Shown here: positions 1 through 5,190 of the stretch, piece after piece
Numbering within the stretch: the first letter of the stretch is position 1
Layout of the letters: the number at the start of each line of letters is the position of its first letter
NCBI GenBank assembly: GCA_003175915.1
Contig: PSRH01000287.1
Location: 1-5,604, forward strand
Direction of reading: 5' to 3'
Length of the DNA stretch: 5,604 nt
DNA from: Candidatus Melainabacteria bacterium
Lineage (GTDB): Bacteria > Cyanobacteriota > Vampirovibrionia > Obscuribacterales > Obscuribacteraceae
Program-made: the position numbers and the translations under genes
The notes under the pieces: model-generated
What the model was told of the DNA's origin: nothing
The model's input: only the letters and a program-made list of their open reading frames with translations
Databases searched by the model: none

Positions 1-1
1 C

Positions 2-559
2 ATTTTGATGTCGTGCGCAGATGCAACGATAATGTGGTGGACCGTGCCAGTGGCCTTGCTCGCTAGCGGGTTGGCTATGCTGGCTGTATTAGCCAAGAAC
101 AAACTTGGAGCTGGCCTGGGAATTTCAGCGCTTGGAATTTCGGCAGCCGTTATCTTGTTTTCGATGGAGATCTTGCCGGACATTGCATCAATGGAGCCAT
201 TTGAAGGCTACGTAAGGATTGTAAATGCCACACCCCCCGAGGTCAAAATTGGTGTGGAAGAAGCGCTTCACGGTTGGATAGATGAGATAAGTTTTCAAAC
301 AGGACGGCATCCTGCCACGCTGACGGGCGCCACTGAACTGCAGGCCTTTTTGAGCGAACCATGTCTTGTCTTGACTTCAGAAGATAAGCTCAATCAATTA
401 TCGGCCACGACGCGTTCACGCTTAAATGTACTTTTAAGAGCGAACGTCATTACCCATGCCCTCACGCCAGGTTATGTAATTCAGCACTCCGGGAACTTGC
501 AGGATCCCATTCCTGTAGTAATGGTCGCCACTCCTGGGCTGGAAGATAGCAAGAAATGA
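2..559 (+). CDS. C-terminal part of a membrane protein, probably ArnT-like (PMT-family) glycosyltransferase; 5' end outside window
   Basis: The frame is open to the left edge with no stop, and the first possible starts (TTG at 5, ATG at 8) have no visible ribosome site, so I read this as the 3' end of a longer gene. About 184 residues are visible. Two hydrophobic segments (roughly residues 11-31 and 35-56 from the TTG) are followed by a soluble tail of about 125 residues. The tail has the pattern seen after the last membrane helices of ArnT-type lipid-linked sugar transferases: a short strand, then FQTGRHPATL, then ELQAFLSEPCLVLTSEDKL, where a 'yll-grp..l' strand is followed by a helix and a buried strand. 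Those enzymes move a sugar from a polyprenyl phosphate to an envelope acceptor. The family call is my inference from pattern only. It overlaps the next gene by ATGA, so the two are probably translated together. A small stand-alone two-helix protein is the alternative. Confidence 0.55.
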   Translation: MLMSCADATIMWWTVPVALLASGLAMLAVLAKNKLGAGLGISALGISAAVILFSMEILPDIASMEPFEGYVRIVNATPPEVKIGVEEALHGWIDEISFQTGRHPATLTGATELQAFLSEPCLVLTSEDKLNQLSATTRSRLNVLLRANVITHALTPGYVIQHSGNLQDPIPVVMVATPGLEDSKK

Positions 560-1263
560 AAAAGCTGAGTCTGAAAAGCCTATCCATCAGCAATCCATAT
601 TTGGATGAGCTTCGTACCTCATTTTTGGCAGGCCTCTGTACTTCAGTTTTCAATTTTTTCGATCGTGGTTATCCGCTTACCAAAGTCATGACACCAGGCG
701 CGCGCCAAATCATAGAGGACAATGTGCCGGCTATCTTTGCCATATTTCATGGACGCATCATTGGCATGCTCCATATTGTCGAACAGCGAAGCAAAATTAC
801 TATTCTCATCAGTCGCAGTCGAGATGGCGAGATGATCGCCCGCATTGCCGAGAACATTGGTTACTCGGTTGCCAGGGGTTCACCAGCGTTTAAAGCTGTT
901 GAGGGTGCACTTCAGATGGTGGCAGCGGCGCGGGCCGGTCAAAGTCTGATGCTCACGGTTGATGGACCGAGAGGTCCTGTCTATACAGTAAAGCCCGGAG
1001 TGATCAGGATTGCCGAAATAACCGGGCTACCCTTGCTTCCCTTTTTCTGCAATTTCAGAACAGAAGGCACCGTGGTGAAAAGCTGGGATCTGATTACCGG
1101 CGGATTCTATGGCTCGCCAATGCTTTATATGATTGGCGATCCGCTCTATGTTCCCTCTGGATGCTCCGCTGAAGAGCAAGAGGATTTACGGCGGCAACTG
1201 GAAGAACAAATGAATTTCCTGCGCGTGCAGTCTGAGGAATTCTGGAAGTTGGATCGAAAATAG
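556..1263 (+). CDS. Lysophospholipid acyltransferase family protein (DUF374, LPLAT superfamily)
   Basis: This 235-residue protein carries the DUF374 signature in order: FHGRI around residue 64-68 in place of the usual HX4D acyltransferase block, SRSRDGE at 86-92, ARGSP at 106-110, a DGPRGP loop at 136-141, VKPG at 145-148 and the GLPLLPF strand at 157-163. The length is typical for the family. Members of the LPLAT superfamily transfer acyl chains to glycerolipids or lipid A-like acceptors at the inner face of the cytoplasmic membrane; the exact substrate of the DUF374 branch is not settled, so I give none. The N-terminal stretch with ...FLAGLCTSVFNFF (24-36) may be an in-plane or membrane anchor. 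The ATG lies inside the stop of the preceding frame (ATGA), and only a weak GGAAG precedes it at 541-545, which fits translational coupling to the upstream gene. The pair probably works on envelope lipids. Confidence 0.93.
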   Translation: MKKLSLKSLSISNPYLDELRTSFLAGLCTSVFNFFDRGYPLTKVMTPGARQIIEDNVPAIFAIFHGRIIGMLHIVEQRSKITILISRSRDGEMIARIAENIGYSVARGSPAFKAVEGALQMVAAARAGQSLMLTVDGPRGPVYTVKPGVIRIAEITGLPLLPFFCNFRTEGTVVKSWDLITGGFYGSPMLYMIGDPLYVPSGCSAEEQEDLRRQLEEQMNFLRVQSEEFWKLDRK

Positions 1264-1287
1264 TGACGGCCAGATTCTCAGGAATTC

Positions 1288-1479
1288 TCACATTTGCGGC
1301 AGCCCGGTAAAGGTCCAGACGCAGAAATACATTCCGATAACAAAGGCAGCCATCCCAAAGAGGGCAATCTGAATGGCGGCACGGTGTCCCTCCAGCGAAT
1401 TAAATGAGATCTTCAATCCACCGGCTACTAAAAGCGCGCCGACGATGAACATTAGGATCCGCTCAACAAAATCTTCCAA
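1288..1479 (-). CDS. Small two-helix membrane protein, unknown function
   Basis: The 63-residue product is almost entirely two hydrophobic segments (about residues 8-26 and 34-57), joined by a short polar loop with SLEGHR. I do not recognise the family. The start is a TTG (complement of 1477-1479). I choose it because GGTGA lies four bases upstream (complement of 1484-1488) and a TTGACT-N16-TACAAT promoter sits just above, which would give a leader of about 25 bases. The frame stays open to a stop at 1528-1530, so a longer form from a non-standard codon cannot be excluded, and an internal ATG exists at 1452. The gene is convergent with the acyltransferase, with only 24 bases between the stops, and divergent from the hydrolase. 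It could be a small membrane modulator, but nothing in the sequence says of what. Confidence 0.62.
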   Translation of the reverse strand: MEDFVERILMFIVGALLVAGGLKISFNSLEGHRAAIQIALFGMAAFVIGMYFCVWTFTGLPQM

Positions 1480-1483
1480 CTTT

Positions 1484-1488
1484 TCACC
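1484..1488 (-). promoter_or_regulatory. Ribosome site GGTGA deciding the TTG start at 1479
   Basis: Read on the minus strand, GGTGA is followed by AAAG and then the TTG codon. GGTGA is the 3' part of the full Shine-Dalgarno sequence, so the short four-base gap is normal. It supports the TTG over the internal ATG. Confidence 0.5.
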
Positions 1489-1510
1489 AGCAAAGGGGAG
1501 AATCAGGTCA

Positions 1511-1538
1511 ATTGTAATGCCTGGTTGTCAGGAGTCAA
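1511..1538 (-). promoter_or_regulatory. Sigma70-like promoter for the small membrane protein
   Basis: On the minus strand TTGACT (complement of 1533-1538) is separated by 16 bases from TACAAT (complement of 1511-1516). Both hexamers are one base from consensus. Transcription would begin near 1504 and reach the TTG start at 1479 after about 25 bases. This is the best promoter match I found in the window. The -35 side faces the hydrolase gene, so this short region serves two divergent genes. Confidence 0.6.
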
Positions 1539-1590
1539 CGGGGCGGATGGTACGATCACGCACAGGAAAATTGAAATGCGGTTTAGAGCT

Positions 1591-1596
1591 GAGGAG
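1591..1596 (+). promoter_or_regulatory. Ribosome site GAGGAG for the alpha/beta hydrolase
   Basis: GAGGAG lies eight bases before the GTG at 1605 and five before the TTG at 1602. The spacing and the stronger initiation codon favour the GTG. Confidence 0.6.
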
Positions 1597-1604
1597 CTAG
1601 TTTG

Positions 1605-2438
1605 GTGACCGTTCAAACCAAGAGTTACAGACCTTTCGTTGACGTCGGAGGCGGCGTCCAGCTTTACGTAGAAGACACCTGTGAGGGTTCTTCAGGCACA
1701 ATCGTCTTTATACCGGGGTGGGCAATCGGCAGTAGGGTCTTCGAGTATCAATTTCAGCACCTGGTGCCGCGTGGCTATCGTTGCATAGGCGTCGATCTTC
1801 GCGGTTTTGGTAACTCCGATAAACCCTGGGGAGACTACAACTATGATGTTTTCGTCGACGATATACGGGAAGTCCTCGATGCGCTCGAACTGGATGACCT
1901 GGTTCTTGCTGGCCATTCGATGGGTGCGGCAATTTCTTTGCATTACGCCGCTACCCAAAAAGATGATCGGGTTAAAAAGCTACTGTTGATCTCGCCCGCT
2001 GCTCCTTGCTTTGTGCGCAAAGACGATTTTCCTTTCGGAGTCGAGAAAGCGGTCCTTGATCAAATGATCAACGATTGCCTGAAGGACCGAGTGAAATTGT
2101 TGGCTAAGTTCGGAGACTCGCTTTTTTCGAAGCCGGTAAGCCCGGCCCTGGCTCGATATTTCCACAGTCTGGTTATGGCTGCCTCGCCGTATGCCACGCT
2201 CAAATGTCTTGAAGCCCTTCGAGACACTGATCTGCGCAAAGACATGGGACAAGTAAAGGTTCCCACTCTAATCATTCACGGAAGGCAAGACGCAATCGCA
2301 CCATTTGCCCTTGCCGAAGCTCTCCACAGGGGGATCGCTAATTCCCAACTTATTTGTCTGGAAGAGAGTGGCCATGGAGTTTTCTATGAGGACCTGGCAG
2401 AGTTCAATCGACATCTGATCGAATTTGCCAGAGGCTGA
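1605..2438 (+). CDS. Alpha/beta hydrolase fold protein
   Basis: From the GTG the product has 277 residues, the usual length for a single-domain alpha/beta hydrolase. Visible in order are the oxyanion-region strand IVFIPGW (about 33-39), the VDLRGFGNSDKP loop (about 63-74), the nucleophile elbow GHSMGA with Ser105, a helical cap region (about 135-210), the strand VPTLIIHGRQDAIAP with the acid Asp229, and ESGHGVFYED with His257. The triad is therefore complete and the enzyme should be active. The architecture resembles the perhydrolase/esterase group around non-haem haloperoxidases. Sequence alone does not fix the substrate; an ester or lactone is the safest guess. There is no signal peptide, so it acts in the cytoplasm. 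It is transcribed divergently from the small membrane protein and is probably a single-gene unit closed by the hairpin at 2453-2479. An upstream in-frame TTG at 1602 is a minor alternative start. Confidence 0.93.
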   Translation: MTVQTKSYRPFVDVGGGVQLYVEDTCEGSSGTIVFIPGWAIGSRVFEYQFQHLVPRGYRCIGVDLRGFGNSDKPWGDYNYDVFVDDIREVLDALELDDLVLAGHSMGAAISLHYAATQKDDRVKKLLLISPAAPCFVRKDDFPFGVEKAVLDQMINDCLKDRVKLLAKFGDSLFSKPVSPALARYFHSLVMAASPYATLKCLEALRDTDLRKDMGQVKVPTLIIHGRQDAIAPFALAEALHRGIANSQLICLEESGHGVFYEDLAEFNRHLIEFARG

Positions 2439-2452
2439 TGTCACTAAAAATT

Positions 2453-2479
2453 CTACTGAGTTCGGTAGTATGTCTTTTT
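2453..2479 (+). terminator. Probable Rho-independent terminator after the hydrolase
   Basis: CTACTG (2453-2458) pairs with CGGTAG (2463-2468), one pair being U-G, around an AGTT tetraloop. A T-rich run ending in five T (2473-2479) follows. Five A at 2446-2450 mirror the T run, so it may also work in the other direction. The stem is short, so strength is uncertain. Confidence 0.5.
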
Positions 2480-2519
2480 AGAAAGAGAAAATGGCGCCCT
2501 AGGCTTTCCTCATAAATCC

Positions 2520-2544
2520 AAGGTGGGATGATCTTCCCCACCTT
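2520..2544. repeat. 8-bp inverted repeat (hairpin) between convergent genes
   Basis: AAGGTGGG (2520-2527) and CCCACCTT (2537-2544) are perfect complements with a nine-base loop. No T run follows on either strand, so it is not a classical terminator. It lies between the hydrolase and the convergent minus-strand gene and may act as a transcript end or stabiliser for the latter. Confidence 0.4.
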
Positions 2545-2581
2545 CGCATTTGTGCCGTCCGCATCAGCTGTCGGTTGGATA

Positions 2582-2647
2582 CCCCGCACCCCGAGGCCTA
2601 TTCTTTTCTGGCCATTCATCAGAACGTATGACCATCAGGGTGCGGGG
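2582..2647. repeat. 10-bp perfect inverted repeat downstream of first orphan paralogue
   Basis: CCCCGCACCC (2582-2591) is the exact complement of GGGTGCGGGG (2638-2647), with 46 bases between them. Inside, GGCC at 2595-2598 and 2610-2613 can form a second small stem around a T-rich loop. The repeat begins 34 bases beyond the stop of the minus-strand gene at 2681. It shares the string GCACCCCGA with the inverted repeat at 3139-3205. It may end that gene's transcript, but there is no T run. Confidence 0.45.
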
Positions 2648-2680
2648 ACTGTCATTGCTTCCAGCAGACCGTTGTGCTGG

Positions 2681-3052
2681 CTATTGTCTTCGTGCCTTTG
2701 TATTGGCGACGAGACCATCAACCGCTGTCAGGAACGGAAGGACGGCCTGATTCGCGGCGTTCCCGAAGAGATTCAACACCTCGACGGCGAACTTGAGCGA
2801 ATCTTCCATCTCCTCTTCGAAGAGAAGCACCAGGAAGTACGCCGTGTCGCCGCCAGTCAAAGTCCATGCGACCAGTCCCACATAGACCTCGATCCATTGA
2901 TCGTTGGGACTGCCGAATGTGACGCTGTAAAGTCGGATGATCGCCTTTCCGCCCTCCACGGAGACTTCTTCGCCACCGGCCGGCTCGAACCACGGCAACT
3001 GCGCCACGTCAGCGTAACTCCTGGCATCCGCCTCCCAGATAAGCCTACGCAT
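2681..3052 (-). CDS. Orphan protein, paralogue A of a tandem pair; function unknown
   Basis: The product has 123 residues starting MRRLIWEADARSYADV and contains no signal peptide or membrane helix. The ATG at 3052 is chosen because GGGGAG lies eight bases before it (complement of 3061-3066); the frame is open further upstream to 3178, but that extension is rich in Cys, Arg and Gly and overlaps a hairpin region, so it is probably leader. Two amphipathic strand-like segments (WIEVYVGLVAWTL, TAYFLVLLFEEE) are followed by two helix-like stretches (DSLKFAVEVLNLFG, AVLPFLTAVDGLV). The same order appears in the gene at 3221-3616, and the two align along most of their length, for example FLVLLF..EMED with FLILIYDAEGMESD and VLPFLTAV with SLPFFAEL. 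I do not recognise the family and assign no function. Acidic residues are abundant (EEEMED). GC is higher than in the genes at 1-2440. Confidence 0.72.
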   Translation of the reverse strand: MRRLIWEADARSYADVAQLPWFEPAGGEEVSVEGGKAIIRLYSVTFGSPNDQWIEVYVGLVAWTLTGGDTAYFLVLLFEEEMEDSLKFAVEVLNLFGNAANQAVLPFLTAVDGLVANTKARRQ

Positions 3053-3060
3053 GTTTCTTT

Positions 3061-3066
3061 CTCCCC
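3061..3066 (-). promoter_or_regulatory. Ribosome site GGGGAG deciding the start at 3052
   Basis: On the minus strand GGGGAG is followed by eight bases (AAAGAAAC) and then ATG. This is a strong site at ideal spacing and rules in favour of the 123-residue form over the 165-residue form. Confidence 0.65.
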
Positions 3067-3138
3067 ATCGGTTTCGTCGATCCACAAGCCCTACGTCGGA
3101 CTTGTGCCCTCCGGAGCAGCTATCCGTCCGGTACATCA

Positions 3139-3205
3139 GCACCCCGACGCAGGGTTGCTTTTCTGATGGAAGACCCATTGGCAGAGCGGCCCTCCGTCGG
3201 GGTGC
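3139..3205. repeat. Long GC-rich inverted repeat between the two paralogues
   Basis: The arms 3139-3154 and 3190-3205 are complementary over 16 positions with one mismatch (3150 against 3194). Pairing can continue inward as GCT/AGC around 3157-3159 and 3185-3187 plus several U-G pairs. The repeat starts 16 bases past the stop of the gene at 3221-3616 and ends 87 bases before the ATG of the gene at 2681-3052, so on a joint transcript it would fold between the two. No T run follows it. A smaller hairpin (CACAAG 3083-3088 with CTTGTG 3101-3106) lies closer to the downstream start. Confidence 0.6.
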
Positions 3206-3220
3206 AGGGCATCGTTCTCT

Positions 3221-3616
3221 TTATTGCTCGTCGGACGCCAGCGGCTCATGGTAGCCCACGAGCTGCACGAGTTCGGCGAAGAACGGGAGGCTCGTCTCGT
3301 CCACCGCCTCGCCGACCAGTTTCAGGTTCTCGAGAATGAACTCGGGAGTGTCGCTCTCCATCCCCTCCGCATCGTAGATGAGGATGAGAAAGAGGCGCGC
3401 CTCTCCGACAGTCGGAGTCAACCTGACCCGTGCCACGTAGACGCCGACGGGTTCGACAGCTTCGACGATGTTGACAAAGGTGGTGTAGAGCTCGATGCGG
3501 GCCGTCCCCCAGTCGCCCTGGGGCTCAGCAAAGTCCACCTGCCTGACGGGCAAACTTTTGACAGCATCGAACGTCTGTCTCGTAGACTCCACCCCGCGAG
3601 TTGCCAGCTTTTCCAT
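3221..3616 (-). CDS. Orphan protein, paralogue B of a tandem pair; function unknown
   Basis: The product has 131 residues from the ATG at 3616. Another ATG lies two codons upstream at 3622, and an in-frame TTG at 3658. A GGAG (complement of 3627-3630) sits ten bases before 3616 but only four before 3622, so I prefer 3616. The protein appears soluble. After a polar N-terminal third come strand-like segments (ARIELYTTFV, VGVYVARVRL, ARLFLILIYDAEG) and two helix-like stretches (EFILENLKLVGEAV, SLPFFAELVQLVG). Paralogue A at 2681-3052 has the same layout and similar residues, so the pair probably arose by duplication. Both have the same orientation with 168 bases between them, filled by hairpins; they could be one operon or separate units. 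I see no catalytic motif and recognise no family. GC, especially at third codon positions, is high compared with the left part of the window. Confidence 0.72.
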   Translation of the reverse strand: MEKLATRGVESTRQTFDAVKSLPVRQVDFAEPQGDWGTARIELYTTFVNIVEAVEPVGVYVARVRLTPTVGEARLFLILIYDAEGMESDTPEFILENLKLVGEAVDETSLPFFAELVQLVGYHEPLASDEQ

Positions 3617-3858
3617 GACCATGCTTCTCCAACTGTCCACGATCCGCAACAGACCCAATCCGCATCGCTCTTCGCTCGTGACCCGTCCTCACCCAGCTTG
3701 CGCAATTACAGCGCACTGCCACAGTGACAGGAGCGGCAGCGAGATTGGATCGTCACCACATACGGTGGGACAATTTGGTCATCTCGGCTGGCTGCTGCGC
3801 TGAATGAGGAAAATCGATTACTACCGGATCGAAGAAGAAGTGGCGATACCGTCACTCT

Positions 3859-3972
3859 GCACTTGCCGAGCAAGCATGCGCAAGCATCTTAAGGAAATTC
3901 GCAACAGACCTACGACTTGCCTAAACAACTGTGCGCCCTAGCGATCGAGGGCTTGCGCGAACTGGCAAGTGC
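3859..3972. repeat. Nested inverted repeat, possible large stem-loop
   Basis: The outer arms GCACTTGCC (3859-3867) and GGCAAGTGC (3964-3972) are perfect complements. The inner arms GCGCAAGC (3878-3885) and GCTTGCGC (3951-3958) are too. Unequal spacers (10 and 5 bases) make an internal loop, and 65 bases close the structure. CAAGCATGCGCAAGCAT on the left arm also contains a short direct repeat. The nesting makes chance less likely. The role is unknown. Confidence 0.5.
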
Positions 3973-4006
3973 GTAACTTCCACCCCATAGCCAAACAATT
4001 AAACCG

Positions 4007-4028
4007 CCGTTGCCCATAGGCAGAACGG
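4007..4028. repeat. Compact hairpin with two-base bulge
   Basis: CCGTTGCC (4007-4014) pairs with GGC (4019-4021) and AACGG (4024-4028), leaving a CATA loop and an AG bulge. It directly abuts the left arm of the next inverted repeat at 4029. Confidence 0.35.
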
Positions 4029-4157
4029 GCTCAGTCAATATTTTGTTTACCGTAACTGCTAATTGAACGGCGCATTCTGGAAGCTCAACGGCACGGTCAC
4101 CATCCTGATAGTCAAACCTAAGCGCTCCCTAACTTTGAGAGTTATGGTTGACTGAGC
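4029..4157. repeat. 10-bp inverted repeat bounding a 129-base segment
   Basis: GCTCAGTCAA (4029-4038) is the exact complement of TTGACTGAGC (4148-4157). Such spacing would fit the ends of a very small non-autonomous element, but I see no clear direct target duplication outside the arms, and a 10-bp match can occur by chance in this much sequence. Confidence 0.3.
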
Positions 4158-4320
4158 GATATCGGAGGCCGGCGCCTGGTCACCGCCGCTGCCTAGCTTT
4201 AATTCCCAAGACTTATGCGGGAAATACGCGTCTGAACTATTGAGGACGAACGTTGTAGGTCGCTATCAGTGACTTGGCCCTTGCTCATTAGGTCTATTGC
4301 GATGGACAGTACGAATACGG

Positions 4321-4332
4321 CACCATATGGTG
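4321..4332. promoter_or_regulatory. Perfect 12-base palindrome, possible operator
   Basis: CACCATATGGTG is perfectly self-complementary and is flanked by ACGAA on the left (4311-4315) and TTCGT on the right (4333-4337), which are themselves complementary. A dimeric regulator could bind here, about 170 bases before the gene at 4501. No promoter elements were found overlapping it, so an operator role is a guess. Confidence 0.3.
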
Positions 4333-4486
4333 TTCGTTCTCCGATCCATGTGGGAGCAGTTAAGCAGCGACAAGATTCAGCAGCAATCAGGACAATTGGA
4401 CTACCAATAGGATCGATTGTGCCTTGCGGTTGAATCTAGATATTGCTCCACGAACCCTGACGAAGTCTGTCGCAAACCCCGATGAA

Positions 4487-4492
4487 AGGAGG
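4487..4492 (+). promoter_or_regulatory. Near-perfect ribosome site AGGAGG for the gene at 4501
   Basis: AGGAGG, within AAAGGAGGGG, lies eight bases before the ATG. It is the strongest ribosome site in the window, and it argues that the orphan gene downstream is real and well translated. Confidence 0.75.
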
Positions 4493-4500
4493 GGTCAAGA

Positions 4501-4905
4501 ATGCCGGAGGACCGCAAGCCGAAGCTGTTCCTGTCGGTCGGTGGCACAGCCGAGGCACTGGCTGAGGGCCGGATCACTCAAGTCGATCTTGAGGATCCGC
4601 CGCCGCTGTTTTTCTATCTCGGCGACCTGGATGCCCTCTTGCGGCGGAAGGAGGTGGAGGACCTGCCGCAGGCCCTCTTTCTGGCCTTGGTGAAGGCCCT
4701 GTCTAAGGCAAGGCAAGAAGGCCGTCTGCAGTGGGTGCCGGCGATTCCGTATCCGACGGTCGGCATCGGACATCAATTGTTGAACACCCTGCTGCGCAAC
4801 AACGAATTCCCAGAGATCCCTCGCCCCGATACCTTCGACCTGGAGATCTGGATCACAACCGTCACGGAAGCCTGCAAGGGCATCGGATTTGATCCGGTAA
4901 CCTAA
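4501..4905 (+). CDS. Orphan 134-residue protein, function unknown
   Basis: The start is fixed by AGGAGG eight bases upstream, and base composition with G or C at most third positions supports true coding. The soluble product begins MPEDRKPKLFLSVGG, followed by a strand-like PPLFFYLGDLDALLR, an amphipathic helix DLPQALFLALVKALSKARQEG (about residues 54-74), a Pro-rich turn WVPAIPYPTVGIG, a helix QLLNTLLRN and a C-terminal TFDLEIWITTVTEACKGIG. No signal peptide, membrane helix or catalytic motif is visible, and I do not recognise the family. It shows no clear similarity to the two paralogues at 2681-3616, although all three share small size and high GC. It stands alone, with a long non-coding block before and a strong hairpin 38 bases after its stop, as expected for a single-gene unit, perhaps acquired by transfer. 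Confidence 0.75.
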   Translation: MPEDRKPKLFLSVGGTAEALAEGRITQVDLEDPPPLFFYLGDLDALLRRKEVEDLPQALFLALVKALSKARQEGRLQWVPAIPYPTVGIGHQLLNTLLRNNEFPEIPRPDTFDLEIWITTVTEACKGIGFDPVT

Positions 4906-4942
4906 GGTGACAAAGGGGGTGATGTCCCACACCCATGCCGTC

Positions 4943-4981
4943 AAACACCGCGGCTGCTAGAACTTAGCAGTCGCGGTGTTT
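4943..4981 (+). terminator. Strong 17-bp hairpin terminator after the orphan gene
   Basis: The arms 4943-4959 and 4965-4981 (AAACACCGCG... and ...CGCGGTGTTT) pair over 17 positions with one G-U, around the loop GAACT. The stem ends in AAA/TTT, so each strand finishes in only three T. It is a plausible bidirectional terminator, although the T run is short. It could instead be a processing or 3'-protecting hairpin. Confidence 0.6.
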
Positions 4982-5021
4982 ACGCAGCGTAGCCCAGGGC
5001 CCATTATTGTCTTTCGGCTAG

Positions 5022-5059
5022 CACTCGATATCCGCCGAGTGGCGTTTTCTTTCTTTTTT
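5022..5059 (+). terminator. Possible second terminator with long T-rich run
   Basis: CACTCG (5022-5027) pairs perfectly with CGAGTG (5036-5041) around an eight-base loop. After three bases comes a pyrimidine run of 15 with 13 T (5045-5059). The stem is short, but the run is the longest T stretch in the window. It may back up the hairpin at 4943-4981, which has almost no T run. Confidence 0.4.
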
Positions 5060-5190
5060 GCTTTTATGGGCACCGTATGTGATATCATCCTGATCTTATT
5101 CCCCCTCAAACCACCTGGGTTACTTTTGTACTGGCAACTTGATTTCGATAGATCTATTTCGGCAAATAGTAGCTCCTCTTCCCAGCCACT

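Larger units (their letters stand above)
3617..4486. other. About 870 bases without a convincing gene, rich in inverted repeats
   Basis: No frame here combines a start, a ribosome site and protein-like sequence. The 5' side (to about 3800) should hold the promoter of the minus-strand pair and the far side that of the gene at 4501, but I found no strong sigma70 match for either. A 78-codon stop-to-stop frame on the minus strand (4202-4435) lacks a standard start near its beginning. What stands out is structure: a nested inverted repeat (3859-3972), a compact hairpin (4007-4028), a 10-bp inverted repeat (4029-4157) and a 12-base palindrome (4321-4332). GC is lower than in the genes on either side. 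It may be decayed coding or mobile DNA, or hold an untranslated RNA; the sequence does not decide. Confidence 0.5.

Noticed and set aside
2528..3166. Long plus-strand open frame of 212 codons
   Set aside because: It runs opposite the GC-rich gene at 2681-3052, has no ribosome site, and its translation is rich in Pro, His and Ser with no fold-like pattern. It is the antisense shadow of that gene.
3224..3727. Plus-strand open frame of 167 codons
   Set aside because: It is antisense to the gene at 3221-3616. The minus strand has the ribosome site, and its product resembles the neighbouring paralogue.
3723..3941. Possible degraded transposase around ALNEENRLL and a 45-codon frame from 3804
   Set aside because: The peptide fragments are short and match no transposase motif I can name, and no catalytic residues or paired element ends are visible.
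4202..4435. 78-codon stop-to-stop frame on the minus strand, with a passage vaguely like a dehydrogenase C-terminus
   Set aside because: There is no ATG, GTG or TTG near its beginning and no ribosome site, and the resemblance is too weak to call a pseudogene. A frame of this length is not rare in a gap this size.
4495..4944. Minus-strand open frame of 149 codons
   Set aside because: It is antisense to the gene at 4501-4905, which has a near-perfect ribosome site. The minus frame starts without one and runs into the terminator region.
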